Below are positions 25,606 through 35,148 of a DNA stretch of 64,000 bases, piece after piece. Source of the DNA: DATMER01 sp963844885 (GTDB lineage Bacteria; Acidobacteriota; Thermoanaerobaculia; Multivoradales; UBA5704). The stretch covers positions 186,001 to 250,000 of the forward strand of contig CAWJQA010000016.1 in NCBI GenBank assembly GCA_963844885.1. The letters run 5' to 3'. A program made the position numbers and the translations under genes. A model generated the notes under the pieces. The model did not search any database and was not told the DNA's origin. It was given only the letters and a program-made list of their open reading frames with translations. Within the stretch, counting starts at the first letter, position 1, and every line of letters starts with the position of its first letter.

Positions 25606-25816
25606 TGCCTGTGGCGCGGATGAGTGACCTCGCCAGCGTTATTTGTCGCGACATGGAGTGCCGCCAGTGCAAGGAAGGAGGGCTGCTGCTCCTCCCGTCT
25701 CCCGTGCCACCTCCTCGGCCGCCGCTTCCACCGCCGCGTCAACCCTTCCCACATCCCAGTCGGCGCCCCCCCGCGCGGCGGATCGGGAAGAGGGGCTGCA
25801 GAGACCATCAAGCTTC

Positions 25817-26273
25817 TCATTCTGAACCCGTTGACGTCCACCGCCATGTCAATGGTCCCGCCACCCGAGAGCACTGCCAGACCTGACATTGTGCCGTCGC
25901 CGCCCAGCGAGACAATGGCGTTGTTTGCCAGAGTCAGGAGACCCGGAAAGTTGATCGAGCTGGTCGTCGGTGCGGTAATGGCGTCACCCCGATAGAGAGT
26001 GATGCGGCCCGTGCTGGGGGCCACAAGCGCGGTCACATTCACGGACACAGCCTTGGCTGTGGCGGGCACTCCGCAGGTCCCCGTGACCGGAAAGACCGTG
26101 GCGACACCGGAAGTCAGCGGCACTCCCGTCACGCGAGTGTCGATCACGCGGCAAGGAATCACGGTGTAGAAGTCCAGACCCGTGTCGTCAAACGTCGCCG
26201 TCACCGAGCGTGCCTGGTCCATCGTCACCGTGCAGCCACCCTGTACCCGAACAGGCGCCGCTCCAGCCACCAA
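25817..26273 (-). CDS. C-terminal domain of the giant repeat surface protein
   Basis: The frame joins the last InlB-like unit (GGCTVTMDQARSVTATFDD) to a domain starting LDFYTVIPCRVIDTR. It continues TGTCGVPATAKAVSVNVTAL and ends AVDVNGF. This type of C-terminal module is frequent in secreted Acidobacteriota proteins and probably serves the cell surface. The open frame continues to 25299 through the 21-nt array, but one base shift after VDVNG gives a natural stop (TCA at 25817-25819). The array translation is therefore not part of the true protein. Confidence 0.6.
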
Positions 26274-29200
26274 ACACAGAGCCCACTGACGGCGTCGCCG
26301 TCAACGTCACCAGCGTGCCGTGGTTGTAAACCTCACTACAGTCCACACCGCAGTTGATCCCGGCGGGAGAGCTCGTCACCGTGCCGCTGCCGGCGCCGCC
26401 GAGGTCCACCGTCAGCGTATACGTCGCTGTCGTGAACGTTGCCGTCACCGAGCGTGCCTGGTCCATCGTTACCGTGCAGCCACCCGTACCCGAGCAGGCG
26501 CCGTCCAGCCACCAAACACAGAACCCACAGGCGGCGTCGCCGTCAACGTCACCAGCGTGCCGTGGTTGTACACCTCACTACAGTCCACACCGCAGTTGAT
26601 CCCGGCGGGAGAGCTCGTCACCGTGCCGCTGCCGGCGCCGCCGAGGCCCACCGTCAGCGTATACGTCGCTGTCGTGAGGACGTCGCCGTCACCGAGCGTG
26701 CCTGGTCCATTGTCACCGTGCAGCCACCCGTACCCGAACAGTGCTGCTTCAGCCGCCGAAAACAGAGCCCACTGACGGCGTCGCCGTCAACGTCACAAGC
26801 GTGCCGTGGTTACAATCCTCGCGGGCAGTCCACACCGCAGTTGATCCCGGCGGAGAGCTCGACACCGAGCCGCTGCCGGCGCCGGCCAGGGTCACCGTCA
26901 GCGCGTACGTCGCTGTCGTGAACGTCGCCGTCACCGAGCGTGCCTCGTCCATCGTCACCGTGCAGCCACACGTACCCGATCAGGCGCCGCTCCAGCCACG
27001 AAGCGGAGAACCCACGCACGCCGTCGCCGTCAACGTCACCACCGTGCCGTGGTCGTAAACCTCACTGGGCAGTCCACACCGCAGTTGATCCCGGCCGGCG
27101 AGCTCGTCACCGTGCCACTGCCGGCACCGGCCAGGCTCACCGTCAGCGTATAGGTGGTTATCGTGAACGTGGCCGTCACCGAGCTTGCCTGATCCATCGT
27201 CACCGTGCAGCCACCCGTACCCGAGCAGGCGCCACTCCAGCCGGCGAAAATAGAGCCCAGGACGGCGTCGCCGTCAACGTCACCAGCGTGCCGGGGTTGT
27301 AAACGTGGCTGCAGTCCACACCGCAGTTGATACCGGCCGGGGAGCTCGTCACCGTGCCGCTGCCGGCGCCGGTCAGGCTCACGGTCAGCGTATACGTCGT
27401 TATCGTGAACGTGGCCGTAACCGAACTTGCCTGATCCATCGTCACCGTGCAGCCACCCGTACCCGAACAGGCGCCGCTCCAGCCGCCAAAAACAGAGCCC
27501 ACGGACGGCGTCGCCGTCAACGTCACCACCGTGCCGTGGTTATAAACCTCGCTGGGCAATTGCAGCACCGCAGTTGATTCCGGCGGGATAGCTCGTCACA
27601 GTGCCACTGCCGGCACCACCCAGGCTCACCGTCAGCGTATACGTCGCTATCGTGAACGTGGCCGTCACCGAACGTGCCTGATCCATCGTCACCGTGCAGC
27701 CACCCGTACCCGAACAGGTGCCGCTCCAGCCGCCGAAAACAGAACCCACCGACGGCGTCGCCGTCAACGTCACCACCGTGCCGTGGTTATAAACCTCGCT
27801 GAGCAGTCCACACCGCAGTTGATTCCGCGGGAGAGCTCGTCACAGTGCCGCTGCCGGTGCCCGTACGGCTCACCGTCAGCGTATACGTCGCTATCGTGAA
27901 CGTGGCCGTCACCGAACGTGCCTGATCCATCGTCACCGTGCAGCCACCCGTACCCGAACAGGCGCCGCTCCAGCCACCGAAAACAGAGCCCACTGACGGC
28001 GTCGCCGTCAACGTCACTAGCGTGCCGTGGTTATAAACCGCAGTCCATGCCACAGTTGATCCCCGCGGGAGAGCTCGTCACCGTACCGCTGCCGGCGCCG
28101 GCCAGGCTCACCGTCAGCGTATACGTCGCTATCGTGAACATCGCCGTCAACGAACGTGCCTGATCCATCGTCACCGTGCAGCCGCCCGTACCTGAACAGG
28201 CGCCGCTCCAGCCACCGAAAACAGAGCCCACTGACGGCGTCGCCGTCAACGTCACCACCGTGCCGTGGTTATAAACCTCGCTGCAGTCCACACCGCAGTT
28301 GATTCCGGCGGGAGAGCTCGTCACAGTGCCGCTGCCGGCGCCAGCCAGGCTCACCGTCAGCGTATACGTCGCTATCGTGAACGTCGCCGTCACCGAGCGT
28401 GCCTGGTCCATTGTCACCGTGCAGCCACCCGTACCCGAACAGGCGCCGCTTCAGCCGCCAAAAACAGAGCCCACTGACGGCGTCGCCGTCAACGTCACAA
28501 GCGTGCCGTGGTTATAAACCTCGCTGTGCAGTTGACACCGCAGTTGATCCCGGCGGGAGAGCTCGTCACCGTGCCGCTGCCGGCGCCGGCCAGGCTCACC
28601 GTCAGCGTATACGTCGCTATCGTGAACGTCGCCGTCACCGAGCGTGCCTGGTCCATTGTCACTGTGCAGCCACCCGTACCCGAACAGGCGCCGCTCCAGC
28701 CGCCGAAAACAGAGCCCACTGACGGCGTCGCTGTTAGCGTCACCACCGTGCCGTAGTTATAAACTTCGGTGCAGTCCGCTCCGCAGTTGATCCCCGCGGA
28801 GAGCTCGTCACAGTGCCGCTGCCGGTGCCCGTTCGGCTTACCGTCAGCGTATACGTCGCCACCGCAAACGTGGCCGTCACCGAGCGTGCCTGGTCCATTG
28901 TCACTGTGCAGCCACCCGTACCCGAGCAGGCGCCGCTCCAGCCGCCGAAAACAGAGCCCACTGACGGCGTCGCCGTCAACGTCACCAGCGTGCCGTGGTT
29001 ATAAACCTCGCTGTGCAGTTGGCACCGCAGTTGATCCCCGCGGGAGAGCTCGTCACCGTGCCGGTGCCGGTACCGGCAAGGCCCACCGTCAGCGTGTACG
29101 TCGCCACCGAAGTCGTCGCGGTCACCGAGCGCGCGGCCGCCATCGTGACAACGCAGGAGCCCATACCCGTGCAGTCGCCTGACCAGCCGGTGAACGTGGA

Positions 29201-29330
29201 GCCCACCGACGGCGTGGCTGTCAGCGTCACCACCGTTCCTTCGAGATAGCTCTCCGTGCAATCGGCTCCGCAGTTGATCCCGGAGGGTGAGCTGGTAACC
29301 GCTGCTCCGGCCCCGGCCGTGCTGGCCGTC
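26190..29330 (-). repeat. About 13 tandem InlB-type repeats encoding the core of a surface protein
   Basis: Units of about 243 bp (81 residues) recur from 26190 to 29330. Each contains YTLTVSLAGAGSGTVTSSPAG, INCGVDC, GTLVTLTATPSVGSVFGGW and CTVTMDQARSVTATF. These are divergent InlB-type beta-repeats of extracellular proteins. Each unit has several cysteines. The copies are nearly identical at the DNA level, implying recent expansion or gene conversion. Successive copies of the anchor CCGTGCAGCCACCC lie 238-249 bp apart, so frames drift between copies. Confidence 0.8.
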
Positions 29331-29515
29331 AGGGTCCAGTGCGGGGCATCACGCTCGCGCATGAACCAAAAGTTGTGCGGCTGGGCGTTGGCGTTGCCGC
29401 TACCGCCATTCTGGACGTGCCCGCCTCCGAGCCAGGTCGTCGGGTATTTCTCATGGGTCATTGCACCGTTGTAGTCCCCCCACCGCCCTGCCGTGCCATG
29501 GGTGCTCGCCGACAC
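28982..29515 (-). CDS. Middle part of the giant surface protein: linker and first two InlB-like repeats
   Basis: The frame begins MSASTHGTAGRWGDYNGAM, continues the N-terminal domain of the gene at 29528 after a shift, and includes WFMRERDAPHWTLTAS. It then enters two InlB-like units that differ from the others (GTVVTLTATPSVGSTFTGW, SCVVTMAAARSVTA). Divergence of these first units from the later ones suggests they are the older edge of the array. The frame breaks at 28982, where the next units continue in another frame. Confidence 0.5.
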   Translation of the reverse strand: MSASTHGTAGRWGDYNGAMTHEKYPTTWLGGGHVQNGGSGNANAQPHNFWFMRERDAPHWTLTASTAGAGAAVTSSPSGINCGADCTESYLEGTVVTLTATPSVGSTFTGWSGDCTGMGSCVVTMAAARSVTATTSVATYTLTVGLAGTGTGTVTSSPAGINCGANCTARFITTARW

Positions 29516-29527
29516 GTCGATCGTCTC

Positions 29528-30970
29528 CTAGCTGCTCGTGGTCACGTCGGGCCAAAGGTCGTCCCGGATCAGGGCGCGGATGGTTGGAAAGAGCGTACCG
29601 CCCAGGGCATCGAGCGCGCCTCCCAGGTGGCCCCGCTCATTGACCGATACGGCCGGATAGAGCCAGGCATATTGACTGTTCCAGATATCCGGCTGCGAGA
29701 TGATCGCCAAGGTCGAAGGATTCAGAATCGCGACGCGCGTGTAGGGGTAGGGCCGGCCGGCTCCCGCATTTTGCGACGACGTCCACATGAGGCCTAGCTC
29801 GGTGGCGGTGATCCAACCGGTCTGCATTCTGGGGTTCGCCCGTGTGCAGGGATCGAGAGCGTCAGGTCCCGTGCAAACATAGGTCGAAAGACTGGTGGTC
29901 GCCAGGCCGGTGACGGTGGTCGCGGTGGGCGAGGTATTGGCCTCCGGCCAAGCCAGCACGACGGCAGAAGTAGTCGAGAACAGCGATGCAAAATACATCG
30001 TCGTTCGGCCCGCCCGGCTCCCTTCGGGCTCTGCTCCGCTCACCGCCATGATGCTGCCATAGCTCGTGGTGAGAAAGGCTTCGATGCTCACCGATCCGCC
30101 TGCGTTGAGCTGAGACAGCGGAATACGGCCCACCAGCGCACCGTAGAAGGCGTCAGTCGTGGTTTGAAAGATGTTGGTGGTGAAATACAGATAATTGGCA
30201 CTCAACTGCATGTGCGGGAAATCCAGCCACTTACCGGTGAGGCCGAACATGGCCGGAGTGAGGTCCCAGTAGGTCCAGGTGTTGCTCGCCAGGCCGGCCT
30301 GGCCGCGCGCCATGGCCAAACGGTCGCCGTTCGTGCTAGTGGAAGTATTGCCGGTCTTGATGTACTGCAGGAACCAGAACACCAAGTCGCGGCTGGAATT
30401 CCTGCGCCACCCGCTGGTCGCAACAAAAGCCGGCGCCAAAGGCGGCCGGAGAGCTGGGAAACGTGGTGAACGGGCTGACGTAGCTGAAGGAACTCCCGTT
30501 GTTCGTCGAGACCGCCGTGTACCAGTTGTGCGATATGAACAGGCCGTCGCCCTGACCGCCGACGCTCGGCTCGCTGACGTTACTGCTGAAGCCGGCCGGG
30601 AGGAGACAGCAGCGAGTTGCGGTAGACGATCGCGGTCCCCGGCGCCTCCGGCGCCGTGATGCCACCCGGAGCAGTCTCGACTGTCGGCTCCGGCTCGATG
30701 AAGACGCCGTCGTCCCGAACGGGTGCCGAGAGTTGCTCTATCTCTCCTCCTCGATCCCCTCGGAGGAGCCTCCGGCGGTTCAGGAGGAACGTCGTATACC
30801 GGACCACGAGCCTTGCGCGCCCGCTCCGTGCGTATCGTCATCACCGCCTCGCCTTGACCCAACTCCTGGAAGCGGACAATCCGCGAAGCCCCCTCCTCAG
30901 GAGAGGCCGCAGCGAGATTGATGGACAGGGAAACAAGAAGGGACAAGAACAGGACGCGCCGTCCACGCAT
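29528..30970 (-). CDS. N-terminal part of the giant secreted surface protein
   Basis: The ORF starts with a signal peptide (VLFLSLLVSLSINLAAAS). Residues about 65-185 look like shadow coding. In another frame the same bases read SAPVRDDGVFIEPEPTVETAP, SEPSVGGQGDGLFISHNW and TAVSTNNGSSFSYVSPFTT, so compensating frameshifts are likely between about 30770 and 30430. From about residue 190 the frame is coherent again (LVFWFLQYIKTGNTS..., TWTYWDLTPAMFGLTGKWLDF). The latter region looks like a secreted beta-rich domain of about 290 residues. It continues into the InlB-like repeats downstream, giving a protein well over 1500 residues. Confidence 0.62.
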   Translation of the reverse strand: MRGRRVLFLSLLVSLSINLAAASPEEGASRIVRFQELGQGEAVMTIRTERARKARGPVYDVPPEPPEAPPRGSRRRDRATLGTRSGRRRLHRAGADSRDCSGWHHGAGGAGDRDRLPQLAAVSSRPASAVTSASRASAVRATACSYRTTGTRRSRRTTGVPSATSARSPRFPALRPPLAPAFVATSGWRRNSSRDLVFWFLQYIKTGNTSTSTNGDRLAMARGQAGLASNTWTYWDLTPAMFGLTGKWLDFPHMQLSANYLYFTTNIFQTTTDAFYGALVGRIPLSQLNAGGSVSIEAFLTTSYGSIMAVSGAEPEGSRAGRTTMYFASLFSTTSAVVLAWPEANTSPTATTVTGLATTSLSTYVCTGPDALDPCTRANPRMQTGWITATELGLMWTSSQNAGAGRPYPYTRVAILNPSTLAIISQPDIWNSQYAWLYPAVSVNERGHLGGALDALGGTLFPTIRALIRDDLWPDVTTSS

Positions 30971-31028
30971 ACACCCCTCCTGGGGAGATCCCCAAGTCGA
31001 GAGAAACTATCCTTCAGGTTCACTAAAT

Positions 31029-31057
31029 GTTATACACCACCGAAAGCCGGCGCGCAA
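31029..31057 (-). promoter_or_regulatory. Putative sigma-70 promoter of the surface-protein gene
   Basis: On the minus strand TTGCGC (31052-31057) and TATAAC (31029-31034) are separated by 17 bp. They lie about 60 bp upstream of the ATG at 30970. A short GGGGATCTCCCC palindrome lies in the would-be 5' leader. Confidence 0.45.
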
Positions 31058-31099
31058 GTGGGCCGAAGGATCAAGACTCTCAAGCCATCATCTCTCGCA

Positions 31100-31130
31100 C
31101 CACCTCCTCGGCCGCCGCTTCCACCGCCGC
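31100..31130 (-). repeat. 31-bp direct repeat, second copy at 25707-25737
   Basis: The 31-base sequence at 31100-31130 is identical to 25707-25737 and in the same orientation. On the minus strand both copies encode AAVEAAAEEV preceded by GLT, resembling the end of a hydrogenase-maturation-protease-like protein. The two copies flank the giant surface-protein gene. Confidence 0.6.
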
Positions 31131-31174
31131 AGCTACGGCCGGGGTCAAGCCTTCGCCGAAGCCGCAGATCGGCT

Positions 31175-32467
31175 TTACTTCGTGGCTTTCCTCAACAGAG
31201 CCTGCTCGGGCTTCGGCATCTCGCCCCGCGTCACCACCACCCGCCGGTCCGACCGCGCCACGGACCAGTCCCGGCCGAGCGCGCGCGCCGCGGCCTGAAA
31301 CTCGCGCGCATCGCGGCCGGTGTCCCACTCCGTGATCCACACCAGCAGGCGCCGGCCGTCCTTCTGATACACCGCGAAACGATCGCCCCCCCAGCCGGCC
31401 GCGGCTTGCGTAACCTTTTCCTCCTTGTGGAGAGCGCCACGCAGCAGCGTGCGGATGCTCAGCTCCCCGAGCTGCCCTTCCGACGCCCGGGTCCAGCCGG
31501 GCAGCGCCGGCGTGAGATCCGGCCAGGAGATGACGACCGGATCGTCGCGCCTCGTGTGCCACTTCTCGGGGTGGAGGATCTGCTCCGTCGAGCGCGGCGG
31601 ATCCGTCGAAAAAGCCTTGTCGAGCAGGGCCTGGCCGCCCGTTCGGCGGGCGCTGAGACAGAACTGAAACCCCTGGAAATAGCTGGAGAGAAGCGTGTCC
31701 TGAAACCACGCCGGAGCCGCGGCCAGCTCAGCCGTGCCGGGTATTCCGGCCGCTGAATCCATCGTCTGGCGGGGATCGCCGAACAAGTCCGCCATCGACT
31801 CTTCGAGCCCGGGCAGGTTTTCCAAGCTGCCCTGGACGAAAAAATCCATCATGATCAACGTCGCGTCCCCCTCCACCACCGCCACCTTCGCCAGGTCCGC
31901 GTCGTCGAGCGGCACGCCCGAGGTAAACGTTTCGAGATGGAAATACTGGTCCTGGAGCGCGTGCGTCAGCTCATGGACGAGCACCGCCTCGTCCATGCGC
32001 TGCGCGGGATTGGCGGGATTGGCGGGATTCTCGGAGGAATCCTCCGCCAGCGCCTGCCCCTCGCGCTGGACGAGAGCGAGATAGTGCCGCTCAGGATCGT
32101 AATAGCCGGCCACCTGGCTGGTAAGCAGCTCTGGAAAGAACGTCACCAGGTCCAGGCTCTCCGGGATGAGACCGAACGCCTTGAGGCCGGTCTCCGCGGG
32201 CCGCAGCACCTCGGGCGGGAGATCCTCGCGAAAGGAGGCGAGCACCTTCTGCTTGAGGACCGCAGCGTCCACAGTGCCGGAAGGGACCGGCTCGCGCGCG
32301 GTCAAGCCGCGATACTTCTCCGCCTCCTTCAGAAGCTCGCCGAGGCGGCTCGCCATCGCCTTGGGCAGGGCGGTGACACCGTCGGGCAACGCTCCGGCCC
32401 CCAACGGCGCCGCCGGGAACAAATTGAGCAGCGCGCCGAGCGCGAACGCCGAAAGCCTGGTTTTCAT
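31175..32467 (-). CDS. Secreted HExxH metallopeptidase-like protein
   Basis: This 430-residue protein has a signal peptide (LSAFALGALLNLFPAAPLGA) and the zinc motif AVLVHELTHALQDQYFHL at about residue 165, with a glutamate-bearing segment VVEGDATLIMMDFF about 35 residues later. The arrangement is of gluzincin type. Just before the motif is a short NPANPANPA run encoded by a 9-bp DNA repeat (GGCGGGATT-like, about 32008-32035). The start overlaps the stop of the HEPN-like gene (ATGA). Substrate unknown. Confidence 0.75.
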   Translation of the reverse strand: MKTRLSAFALGALLNLFPAAPLGAGALPDGVTALPKAMASRLGELLKEAEKYRGLTAREPVPSGTVDAAVLKQKVLASFREDLPPEVLRPAETGLKAFGLIPESLDLVTFFPELLTSQVAGYYDPERHYLALVQREGQALAEDSSENPANPANPAQRMDEAVLVHELTHALQDQYFHLETFTSGVPLDDADLAKVAVVEGDATLIMMDFFVQGSLENLPGLEESMADLFGDPRQTMDSAAGIPGTAELAAAPAWFQDTLLSSYFQGFQFCLSARRTGGQALLDKAFSTDPPRSTEQILHPEKWHTRRDDPVVISWPDLTPALPGWTRASEGQLGELSIRTLLRGALHKEEKVTQAAAGWGGDRFAVYQKDGRRLLVWITEWDTGRDAREFQAAARALGRDWSVARSDRRVVVTRGEMPKPEQALLRKATK

Positions 32468-32667
32468 GAGCGGTCCACAGCCTGCGTTGCCACCTCGAGG
32501 ATCGCCGTGGCGTGCTGGATGGCGCGTTGCGCCTGGCTGAGGGAAAACGCCTCTCCCGGCGTGCCGGATTCGAGGCCGTTTGGGTAGCGGGCTGCATAGC
32601 GGGCCCAGGCGAGCTCCTCGCCGGCCGCGGCCAGCCAGCGCCTGGCTTCAGCTTCCGGGTCGTGCAT
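32464..32667 (-). CDS. Short HEPN-like protein, probably truncated
   Basis: The 67-residue protein starts MHDPEAEARRWLAAAGEELAW, which matches the first helix of HEPN-domain proteins, and ends AIQHATAILEVATQAVDRS. Typical HEPN toxins are about 130 residues and carry an RxxxxH RNase motif; no clear one is seen. The gene overlaps the upstream MNT gene by 20 bp, so the pair has the order of MntA-HepT systems but with a toxin of half length. Confidence 0.55.
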   Translation of the reverse strand: MHDPEAEARRWLAAAGEELAWARYAARYPNGLESGTPGEAFSLSQAQRAIQHATAILEVATQAVDRS

Positions 32668-33013
32668 AGAGGAGGACCCCCTCGCGAACGATCGCGTCGA
32701 AAACGCCGATCCGCCGCTCCATTCCGAGCGCAAACTCTTCCGGTGTATAGACCAACAGGTCGACGGCAACAGGCAGCGCATCGAGCAGCTCGCGGAGCAG
32801 AGACCAACGCTCGGCCGGCGGCAGATCAGTGCGCAGCACGACCACGAGGTCGAGATCCGAGTAACCGTCCGCCGTACCTCGCGCATAGGAGCCGAAAGCG
32901 ATGGCGCGCTCGGCACCGGAGCGCCGCAACGGCTCGGCGGCGATCCGCGCCAGGTCGGCGAGGGTGTGGGTGGCCGGCGATTGAAGGACGGTCACTTCCG
33001 CTTGCATCGTCAT
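32648..33013 (-). CDS. MNT-domain nucleotidyltransferase (MntA-like antitoxin)
   Basis: The 121-residue protein has the minimal nucleotidyltransferase motif IAFGSYARGTADGYSDLDLVVV (GSx10DxD) and a later acid in PVAVDLLVY. In MntA-HepT modules this enzyme modifies the HEPN toxin by AMPylation. Here the neighbouring HEPN-like gene is short. It begins at the ATG at 33013; ATGs lie close by at 33007. Confidence 0.82.
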   Translation of the reverse strand: MTMQAEVTVLQSPATHTLADLARIAAEPLRRSGAERAIAFGSYARGTADGYSDLDLVVVLRTDLPPAERWSLLRELLDALPVAVDLLVYTPEEFALGMERRIGVFDAIVREGVLLYARPGS

Positions 33014-33074
33014 GATGATAGCAGGCCATCGCCGGGTTTACCGGAAGGTGTGTTAGTTTCGCCTCTTCGTAGCC

Positions 33075-34013
33075 ATGACCCCCTCCACCCCCACTCCGCC
33101 CGCTCTTCGCTGCCGCGGCCTCGTCAAGCGGTATCGCGACGTCGTGGCTGTCGACGGGCTCGATCTGGAGGTCGCGCGCGGCGAGTGCTTCGGGCTGCTC
33201 GGGCCGAACGGCGCCGGCAAGACCACGACGATCGAGATCCTCGAGGGGCTGACCGAGCCGGACGCGGGCGAGGTCGAGGTGCTGGGTTCGACCTGGAAGC
33301 ACGACGGGCATGCGCTGCGCGAACGGCTCGGCGTCTCGCTCCAGGAGACCCAGCTCAACGAGAAGCTCACCGTGGCCGAGACGATCCGCCTGTTCCGTTC
33401 CTTCTACTCCAAGGGGCGCGACCCCGAGGAGGTGCTCGCGGCGCTTGCGCTCGAAGAGAAGCGCGACGCCCGCGTCGGCAAGCTTTCGGGTGGACAGAAG
33501 CAGCGCCTGGCCGTGGCCTGCGCCCTGGTGGGAGACCCCGAGCTGCTGTTTCTCGACGAGCCGACCACCGGGCTCGATCCTCAAAGCCGCCTCCAGCTCT
33601 GGCAGCAGGTCACGGCGTTCCGCGCGCACGGCGGCACCGTGCTGCTGACCACTCATTACATGGACGAGGCCGAGCGCCTGTGCGACCGCGTGGCGATCGT
33701 GGATCACGGCCACGTGATCGCGCTCGGCACGCCGGCCGAGCTCATCCGCTCGCTCCATGCCGCGGATGTGATCGAGTTCCTCTCCGAGCCCCTGCTCCCC
33801 GAGGCCGATCTGAAATCTCTTCCCGGCGTCTCGGAGATCCACCGCCGCGGCCCCAATCAGGCGCTCGCCGTGACGTCGGTCACCGAGAGCGTGCCGCCCC
33901 TGCTCGCCGCGTTGGAGCGCGCGGGAGCCCGGCTCGCCTATCTTTCGACGCACCGCGCCACCCTGGAAGACCTCTTCGTGGCCCTGACCGGCCGGGAGCT
34001 GCGCGATGCGTAG
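33075..34013 (+). CDS. ABC-2 type exporter, ATP-binding protein
   Basis: The 312-residue protein has Walker A GPNGAGKTTT, Q-loop region SLQETQLNE, signature LSGGQKQRLA, Walker B LLFLDEPTTGLDP and the switch histidine in LLTTHYMDEA. The C-terminal extension is of the DrrA/CcmA type used by ABC-2 exporters. Its stop overlaps the permease start by 8 bp. Substrate cannot be predicted; related pairs export antibiotics, lipids or sodium. Confidence 0.92.
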   Translation: MTPSTPTPPALRCRGLVKRYRDVVAVDGLDLEVARGECFGLLGPNGAGKTTTIEILEGLTEPDAGEVEVLGSTWKHDGHALRERLGVSLQETQLNEKLTVAETIRLFRSFYSKGRDPEEVLAALALEEKRDARVGKLSGGQKQRLAVACALVGDPELLFLDEPTTGLDPQSRLQLWQQVTAFRAHGGTVLLTTHYMDEAERLCDRVAIVDHGHVIALGTPAELIRSLHAADVIEFLSEPLLPEADLKSLPGVSEIHRRGPNQALAVTSVTESVPPLLAALERAGARLAYLSTHRATLEDLFVALTGRELRDA

Positions 34014-35034
34014 CCCGCTGTGGGAGCTGACCGCCAGCCGGGTCCGGGAGTTCATGCGGGAGCCCGAGGCGGTGGTCTGGGTGTTCCTCTTCCCGTTGCT
34101 GCTCGCGCTCGTGCTCGGCTTCGCCTTCCGCGAGAAGGCGGCGGACCGCATCCCGATCGGGGTGGTGGCCGAGCCGGGCGCCGAGCCCACCCTGGCGGCG
34201 CTGAAACGCTCGCCCGGGCTGCTGCCTCGTCAGTACCCGGCGGAGGAAGGGCGGAACGCCTTGCGGACCGGCAAGATCTCGCTGCTGGTCGAGCCCGGTC
34301 CGCCGGCCGTCTTCCACTTCGACGAGACCCGCCCCGACTCGCGCATCGCGCGGCTCGAAGCGGACGACGCCCTGCAGCGTGCCGCCGGCCGAGCCGACCT
34401 GGTGCCGGTGCGCGCCGAGCGGATCACGGAGAAGGGCTCGCGCTACATCGACTTCCTGATCCCGGGCCTGCTGGGGATGAACCTCATGGGGACCGGCATC
34501 TGGAGCCTCACGTTCTCGATCACCAACGCGCGCAACCGCCGGGTGCTCAAGCGTCTGGTCGCCACCCCGATGCGGCGCACCGACTACCTTCTGTCGCAGA
34601 TCCTGGGACGGCTGGTCTTTCTGGTGCCCGAGATCGTGCTGCTCGGCGGCTTCGGCTGGCTCGTCTTCGACGTGCCGATGCGCGGGTCACTGATCCTGTT
34701 CCTCTCCCTCTGCCTGCTGGGGGCCATGTCCTTCTGCGGCCTCGGCCTCCTGATCGCTTCGCGGGTGCGCACCATCGAGGGAGCGAGCGGCCTGGCCAAC
34801 CTGGCGATGGTGCCGATGTGGCTGCTGTCGGGGATCTTCTTCTCCGCGCAGAGGTTCCCCGACTCCTTCCAGCCCCTGATCCGCGCTCTGCCTTTGACCG
34901 CGCTCAACGACGCGCTGCGGGCGGTCATGAACGAGGGGCACGGCCTGGTGCAGATCGCGCCGCAGTTGGGCATTCTCACTGCCTGGGGCGTGGCCAGCTT
35001 CGCGGTGGCGCTGTGGATCTTCCGCTGGAAGTAG
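34006..35034 (+). CDS. ABC-2 type exporter, membrane permease
   Basis: The 342-residue protein has one N-terminal helix (VFLFPLLLALVLGFAF), an extracytoplasmic domain of about 110 residues, then five helices including FLIPGLLGMNLMGTGIWSLTF and LLSGIFFSAQRFP. This is the ABC2_membrane_3 pattern, with the conserved RRVLKRLVATPMRRTDYLLSQIL cytoplasmic loop. It overlaps the ATPase gene and forms a two-gene operon with it, ending at the repeat-rich bidirectional terminator region at 35041-35147. Confidence 0.88.
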   Translation: MRSPLWELTASRVREFMREPEAVVWVFLFPLLLALVLGFAFREKAADRIPIGVVAEPGAEPTLAALKRSPGLLPRQYPAEEGRNALRTGKISLLVEPGPPAVFHFDETRPDSRIARLEADDALQRAAGRADLVPVRAERITEKGSRYIDFLIPGLLGMNLMGTGIWSLTFSITNARNRRVLKRLVATPMRRTDYLLSQILGRLVFLVPEIVLLGGFGWLVFDVPMRGSLILFLSLCLLGAMSFCGLGLLIASRVRTIEGASGLANLAMVPMWLLSGIFFSAQRFPDSFQPLIRALPLTALNDALRAVMNEGHGLVQIAPQLGILTAWGVASFAVALWIFRWK

Positions 35035-35040
35035 AGAGCA

Positions 35041-35147
35041 AAATCAAAGGACATAAGGGACTCAAAAGACCTGAAGGACTACAGCCATTCCGTCCTTTGA
35101 GTCCTTCTGGTCCTTTATGTCCTTTATGTCCTTTTGGTCCCTGGCTT
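35041..35147. terminator. Repeat-rich inverted region between convergent genes
   Basis: The left half has AAAGGACATAAGGGACTC and AAAAGACCTGAAGGAC; the right half has GTCCTTTGAGTCC and GTCCTTTATGTCCTTTATG. The two halves are imperfect reverse complements built from 9-nt units such as TCCTTTATG. It separates the ABC permease from the convergent ion-channel gene and is likely a bidirectional terminator. Exact stem not resolved by hand. Confidence 0.5.
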
Positions 35148-35148
35148 T

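Noticed and set aside
25299..25816. Extension of the surface protein through the 21-nt array
   Set aside because: The frame is open only because the array lacks stops; a one-base shift after VDVNG gives a natural end at 25817.
26320..29182. Plus-strand ORFs across the InlB-like repeats
   Set aside because: They repeat as the complement of the minus-strand units and are arginine/histidine-rich shadows.
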